DNA from: Mucilaginibacter sp.
GTDB lineage: Bacteria > Bacteroidota > Bacteroidia > Sphingobacteriales > Sphingobacteriaceae
Direction: 5' to 3'
Assembly: GCA_025352225.1 (NCBI GenBank)
Contig: JANXTT010000087.1
Location: forward strand, 1-37,736
Length of the DNA: 37,736 bases
Shown here one piece after another: positions 33,869 to 37,736 of this stretch; the stretch's first letter is position 1, and every line of letters starts with the position of its first letter. Below the pieces are notes generated by a model. That model did no database searches, had not been told where the DNA came from, and saw nothing but the letters and a program-made list of their open reading frames with translations. A program made the translations under genes and the position numbers.

Positions 33869-35698
33869 ATGAAGCGTATAAAATTTTCTATTCTTTTTGT
33901 TTTTTTGTTAGCAGGCGTTGATCTTCAAGCGCAAAATGTTAAACATTCTTTTTCTTTTAATGACACCACCTTTTTACTGGATGGTAAAAAATTTCAAATG
34001 ATATCTGGCGAAATGCATTATCCACGTGTTCCGAGGGAAGCATGGCGCCAGCGAATGAAGATGGCTAAAGCGATGGGTTTAAATACAATTGGCACTTATG
34101 TATTTTGGAACCTTCATGAACCGCAAAAAGGGAAGTATGATTTTTCAGGCAATAATGATGTAGCAGAATTTGTAAAAATAGCTCAGGAAGAAGGTTTGTG
34201 GGTTATCCTGAGGCCTAGTCCATACGTTTGTGCAGAGTGGGAATTTGGGGGGTATCCTTATTGGCTTGAAAAAGATAAGGGGTTGATAGTTAGGAGCAAA
34301 GAACCAAAATATCTTGATGCGTACAGAAGTTATATTAATGCTATAGGTAAACAGTTAGTACCCTTGCAAATCAATCATGGTGGTAATATTCTGATGGTAC
34401 AAATAGAAAATGAATATGGTTCATATTCAAACGATAAGGAGTACCTTGATATTAACCGTAAAATGTTTATTAAAGCAGGGTTCGATGGACTTTTATATAC
34501 CTGCGATCCCGAATCAGCTATAAAAGACGGGCACTTGCCAGGTTTATTACCAGCAATAAATGGCATAGATAATCCTGCTAAGGTTAAACAGCTTATCAAA
34601 GCTAACCACAATGGTACAGGGCCGTTTTACATTGCAGAATGGTATCCTGCATGGTTTGATTGGTGGGGTGCCAAGCACCATACCGTACCTGCCAGCGAAT
34701 ATGTTAACAAATTAGATGCTGTTTTGTCAGCTGGTATCTCTATCAATATGTATATGTTTCATGGCGGTACCACCCGCGGGTTTATGAATGGCGCCAATTG
34801 TAATGATACAAATCCCTATGAACCACAGGTTAGCAGTTATGACTATGACGCACCATTGGATGAAGCAGGGAATGCTACAGATAAATTTATGAAGTTTAGA
34901 GAAGTAATACAGAGATACTTACCAGCCGGTAAGGAGTTACCTCCTGTTCCTGAAAAAAACTTGGTTATGACAATCCCTGCGTTTAATTTAACAAAATCTA
35001 CAGGTTTGTTTGATGTTTTACCCGCACCCCAAAATAATTTAACTCCCCTTACCTTTGAAGATTTGAATCAAGCCTATGGTTTCGTTCTTTATCGTACAAC
35101 ATTAAACAATGTAAAGTCAGGCGTGCTTAAAATTAATGGCTTACGCGATTATGGTTTAATATTTATCAATGGCAAAAAGGCGGGAGATTTAGACAGAAGG
35201 CATAAACAAGACAGCTTGTTATTGACCCTGCCGCGAGGGAAGGTTACCCTTGATATTTTAGTCGAAAATTCAGGAAGGATCAATTTTGGGCCTTATTTAT
35301 TAAAAAACCTTAAGGGCATTACAGGTAAGGTTTTGTTAGGAGGTAAAGAAATCCAAAACTGGCAAATGTTTAGTTTGCCATTTGATCATATTGATTATAA
35401 AAAATTAAAAAATAGCAATATAACAAATGATGCTCCGGTAATTAAATCAGGAACATTTATTTTAGAAAACGTTGCCGATTCATATCTCAATATGAGCAAA
35501 TGGGGGAAAGGGGTAGTATGGATAAATGGCCATAATTTGGGTCGTTACTGGGCCATAGGTCCGCAAGAAACCTTATATCTACCCGCAGTTTGGTTAAAAA
35601 AAGGCCAAAATGAAATAGCTGTTTTAGAATTAATAAAACCCGGACAAGCAACAATTAGTGGGTTAAAAGAGCCCATTTTGGATGAACCTATTAATTAG
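33869..35698 (+). CDS. GH35 beta-galactosidase, exported
   Basis: A 609-aa exo-beta-galactosidase with a signal peptide (cut near LQAQ, residue 22), without a lipobox, so it is periplasmic or secreted. The TIM barrel begins FLLDGKKFQMISGEMHYPRV (36-55), the standard GH35 opening. Acid/base E182 lies in QIENEYGSY and nucleophile E257 in YIAEWYPAWFDWWG. The MYMFHGGTTRGFMNG and SSYDYDAPLDEAG motifs follow. Two jelly-roll domains form the C-terminal third, the last with GVVWINGHNLGRYW. It would release terminal beta-galactose from side chains of galactan, xyloglucan or galactoglucomannan. It shares a divergent control region with a GH5 lipoprotein, suggesting that the two act together: backbone cutter plus side-chain trimmer. 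Confidence 0.95.
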   Translation: MKRIKFSILFVFLLAGVDLQAQNVKHSFSFNDTTFLLDGKKFQMISGEMHYPRVPREAWRQRMKMAKAMGLNTIGTYVFWNLHEPQKGKYDFSGNNDVAEFVKIAQEEGLWVILRPSPYVCAEWEFGGYPYWLEKDKGLIVRSKEPKYLDAYRSYINAIGKQLVPLQINHGGNILMVQIENEYGSYSNDKEYLDINRKMFIKAGFDGLLYTCDPESAIKDGHLPGLLPAINGIDNPAKVKQLIKANHNGTGPFYIAEWYPAWFDWWGAKHHTVPASEYVNKLDAVLSAGISINMYMFHGGTTRGFMNGANCNDTNPYEPQVSSYDYDAPLDEAGNATDKFMKFREVIQRYLPAGKELPPVPEKNLVMTIPAFNLTKSTGLFDVLPAPQNNLTPLTFEDLNQAYGFVLYRTTLNNVKSGVLKINGLRDYGLIFINGKKAGDLDRRHKQDSLLLTLPRGKVTLDILVENSGRINFGPYLLKNLKGITGKVLLGGKEIQNWQMFSLPFDHIDYKKLKNSNITNDAPVIKSGTFILENVADSYLNMSKWGKGVVWINGHNLGRYWAIGPQETLYLPAVWLKKGQNEIAVLELIKPGQATISGLKEPILDEPIN

Positions 35699-35989
35699 AC
35701 TTTGCCAGTTTAATAATTTGTTTGCCACACTTGCTTTGCTTGTTACAATACAGGTGGCGATAAGCTTACTTCCATAAAGTCGATCGTCAGATCAGAAAAC
35801 AAGAAAGAGCAATGGCATCTAAAAATGGTTACCACATTAAAAAACAGCAAACGTTTGCACCAACAACAACACGAAATGAGTAAACAAATAGGCAAATAAG
35901 CAACTGATCAACAACAAAAGAAGCTGTTAAATATTTTGTCAGCTTCTTTTGTTTTGATTATTAAAACGGATAATAAGCTAACCGATTTT
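35699..35989. other. Convergent intergenic region after GH35
   Basis: 291 bp with no gene recognised. A terminator hairpin lies near its right end (separate entry). The stretch 35760-35900 is A-rich on the plus strand but has no open frame of note. Confidence 0.5.
35913..35953. terminator. 14-bp-stem bidirectional terminator
   Basis: AACAAAAGAAGCTG, a 13-nt loop, then CAGCTTCTTTTGTT: perfect arms with T-rich 3' sequence on the plus strand (TTTTGTTTTGATT) and A-rich 5' sequence. It lies between convergent GH35 and cytochrome/FG-GAP genes and can serve both. Confidence 0.8.
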
Positions 35990-37573
35990 TCATTTACTAT
36001 AATTTTTCAAAACAAAAAACAGAGGTTCTTTTAAATTATACCCAAACGGGCCAAAATTAAAATAGGCATTTCCAATAATTAAATCAGGTTTACCATCGCC
36101 GTTTATGTCACCTACATCCATGGTAACCGCGCGTTCAAACTTGGTATCACGCGGAAGAGCGTATGGTGCAAAATTTAACCCGCCCGTGTTTTTTAAATAA
36201 ACAAAGCCCTCTTCGGGTTGGCGGGCATCTGTAAAAAGGCTTATAGTTGCAATGTCAATATTCCCATCGCCATCAAAATCACGCGCGTACGCTTTATAAC
36301 AACCATTTATTGGATAGAAGTATTTTTGATTAAAGTTACCATGTTTATCATTTAAAAAAACATATACACCATGGTAGGGTTTTAGCACCAGTGTCGCGTT
36401 CCCATTATCGCCACAGGTATAAATAATATCTTTATACCCATCGTGGTTTATATCCACCAGCTCAAAAAACGATGATCCATAAATTGGAGGAAATCTTAAA
36501 ATACGTTTAGTCTCAAATTTACCGTTTCCTTTATTTATAAAATGATATATTCCTTCTTCGCCCTGCGCAAATAGTACCCATAGGTCGGGTAACGTTTTGT
36601 TCGACGAATAATCGACATATGCTTTTATTGCACCAGGTAAATTACTAATTATATGCCTGGCAAAAACCCCATTGCCTTTGTTTTCCATCCAGCATAGCGC
36701 TCCTTTTAAATTCCCAAATTCGCATATAACGTAATCCGTTTGATGGTCGCCATTCAAATCAACAGGCAATACTTGCACGGGCCGGGCCAGGTTTGTAAAT
36801 ATAGGCTGGGTATTTAGGCTCAGTTTTCCTGAATTACTTATTTGTAACGGATATATGTTGCCTGCTTTATCACTATTTGCCCCTAGCTCCTTACCGATGA
36901 TACAAACTAATGTCTGGCCTTTATTAATAGCTATATCAACTACTGGCCCAGTAGTGCTGATGGAATCAATTACTTTTAATTTATTATTTAACAGAAATAG
37001 CTTATTGGATAACCCATTGGCTACAAATATTCGTGATGGCTTAACAGTATTATCTATTTTAACATATGTGGCCAATACTTGCTTTCCGGAAAAAGATTCG
37101 GCCGGGGTTTTAAATGAAAAAAATGGCAGCATTCTTTTGATCTCCGCCGGCCTTTCTTGTTTTGATAGTTTTATTGGCGCGGTTACCATGTAATAGTCTA
37201 TAATGGCCTGCCATTGCTTGTCGTTAAGTGCAGGGCTAGTAGGTACCAACAAGTCGGGGGCCTTTATTGCTGATGTATAAGACACTCCCCGATGAGATTT
37301 TATACCAAGGCGAATTCCCATTTGAGGGAATACATTTTTCCACTTTGCCCGGTTTAACAATGATGGATCTGGAAACATATGGCATGATTGACAATAGCTA
37401 TGGGCAAGTGCTTTCCCCGCTAAAATATCCGCTGTAGTAGGTATTTCATCTATTGTTAAAGCGTTGACTTCTTTATGCTGATGGATATCTAACGAATTCC
37501 ACAGCAAGTAAATAACTAATGAGGTGATTAACACAACTATAGCAACAATAAATTGCGACTTTGAAAATCTCAT
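35990..37573 (-). CDS. Membrane-anchored cytochrome c / FG-GAP (VCBS) fusion protein
   Basis: A 527-aa protein with an N-terminal membrane anchor (about 7-25, uncleaved-looking). A heme c site, CQSCH (C61-H65), sits in a short cytochrome-like region (about 45-120, with DDKQW/YY-type helices before residue 135). FG-GAP/VCBS beta-propeller repeats run from about 160 to 520, with D-x-N-x-D-G calcium loops (DLNGDHQTD, DINHDGYKD, DFDGDGNID, DINGDGKPD). Such heme-plus-propeller proteins occur beside SusC/SusD loci in Bacteroidota, but their role is not known to me. An electron-transfer or surface-binding function is inference. It starts 16 bp after the upstream VCBS gene and is the last gene of that minus-strand operon. 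Confidence 0.83.
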   Translation of the reverse strand: MRFSKSQFIVAIVVLITSLVIYLLWNSLDIHQHKEVNALTIDEIPTTADILAGKALAHSYCQSCHMFPDPSLLNRAKWKNVFPQMGIRLGIKSHRGVSYTSAIKAPDLLVPTSPALNDKQWQAIIDYYMVTAPIKLSKQERPAEIKRMLPFFSFKTPAESFSGKQVLATYVKIDNTVKPSRIFVANGLSNKLFLLNNKLKVIDSISTTGPVVDIAINKGQTLVCIIGKELGANSDKAGNIYPLQISNSGKLSLNTQPIFTNLARPVQVLPVDLNGDHQTDYVICEFGNLKGALCWMENKGNGVFARHIISNLPGAIKAYVDYSSNKTLPDLWVLFAQGEEGIYHFINKGNGKFETKRILRFPPIYGSSFFELVDINHDGYKDIIYTCGDNGNATLVLKPYHGVYVFLNDKHGNFNQKYFYPINGCYKAYARDFDGDGNIDIATISLFTDARQPEEGFVYLKNTGGLNFAPYALPRDTKFERAVTMDVGDINGDGKPDLIIGNAYFNFGPFGYNLKEPLFFVLKNYSK

Positions 37574-37589
37574 ATAATAAATATTATTG

Positions 37590-37736
37590 TCATTTTAATT
37601 GATAAGCTTTTATCTCGCTTTGGTTGATACCAAACAGCAGGGTTTGGTTAATTGGCAAAACGCTCCTTACATCTCCCCATAAATGGAAGCCCGAGTTAAG
37701 TTGCGGCACATAACTATAATGCCCTTTACCATCCCC
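37590..37736 (-). CDS. VCBS/FG-GAP protein, C-terminal fragment (window edge)
   Basis: The minus-strand frame is open from the window edge for 48 codons and ends at a TGA at 37590-37592. The peptide begins GDGKGHYSYVPQLNSG, continues WGDVRSVLPI and ends LLFGINQSEIKAYQLK. This is the usual C-terminus of long FG-GAP/ASPIC-type VCBS proteins, where 'DVR' precedes a last propeller strand. The rest of the gene lies outside the window. It is followed 16 bp later by the cytochrome/FG-GAP fusion gene, so both belong to one operon. Confidence 0.7.
   Translation of the reverse strand, partial: GDGKGHYSYVPQLNSGFHLWGDVRSVLPINQTLLFGINQSEIKAYQLK

Overview
The window reads as a chromosomal segment of a Bacteroidota bacterium, most likely Sphingobacteriaceae (Mucilaginibacter/Pedobacter-like). 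The sequence is AT-rich and genes start without clear Shine-Dalgarno sequences. It encodes two hybrid two-component systems (HTCS), a type IX secretion type B C-terminal sorting domain, lipoprotein glycoside hydrolases and FG-GAP/VCBS proteins. No rRNA, tRNA, CRISPR array or intact insertion sequence was seen. The genus is inference.

Layout. (1) 1-3747: end of a pectin/rhamnogalacturonan locus, with a 5'-truncated beta-propeller gene overlapping a GH105 unsaturated glycuronyl hydrolase, converging on a GH28 polygalacturonase-like gene. (2) 3900-16797: mostly housekeeping and membrane or signalling genes. These are purU, a DUF2231 membrane protein, an SRPBCC protein, a membrane-tailed DEDDh exonuclease coupled to a cNMP-binding/CBS/DUF294 nucleotidyltransferase, a J-domain/KTSC protein, a Kup potassium transporter followed by an orphan PAS histidine kinase, a DUF6498 membrane protein, and an exported TPR-MORN/MORN pair. 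(3) 16934-21677: a secreted serine hydrolase and a 1053-aa T9SS-exported seven-repeat FG-GAP/Ig protein. (4) 21754-35698: a carbohydrate-utilisation cluster with two related HTCS regulators, two lipoprotein GH5 glycanases and a GH35 beta-galactosidase, but no SusC/SusD pair inside the window. (5) 35990-37736: a membrane-anchored cytochrome c/FG-GAP fusion and the C-terminal end of a second VCBS protein, both continuing a minus-strand operon that starts outside the window.

The strongest non-genic signal is a 39-bp element present twice (34 of 39 positions identical) in the 636-bp divergent region between the minus-strand GH5 gene and the GH35 gene. Each copy has the same orientation relative to the gene it faces. 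It contains a TACCCC direct repeat spaced 23 bp apart around a near-palindromic CTTAAATAAG core, as expected for an AraC-type dimer. I infer that it is the operator of the neighbouring HTCS (27726-31898). A weaker relative lies ahead of the other GH5 gene at 25974. Several strong hairpins mark gene ends and leaders, including terminator-like ones at 16842, 25851, 27258, 32101 and 35913.

No wholly new system is proven here. The best candidates for follow-up are the 39-bp element with its two-HTCS regulon, the exonuclease/nucleotidyltransferase signalling pair, and the periplasmic TPR-MORN-CxxCxG pair.
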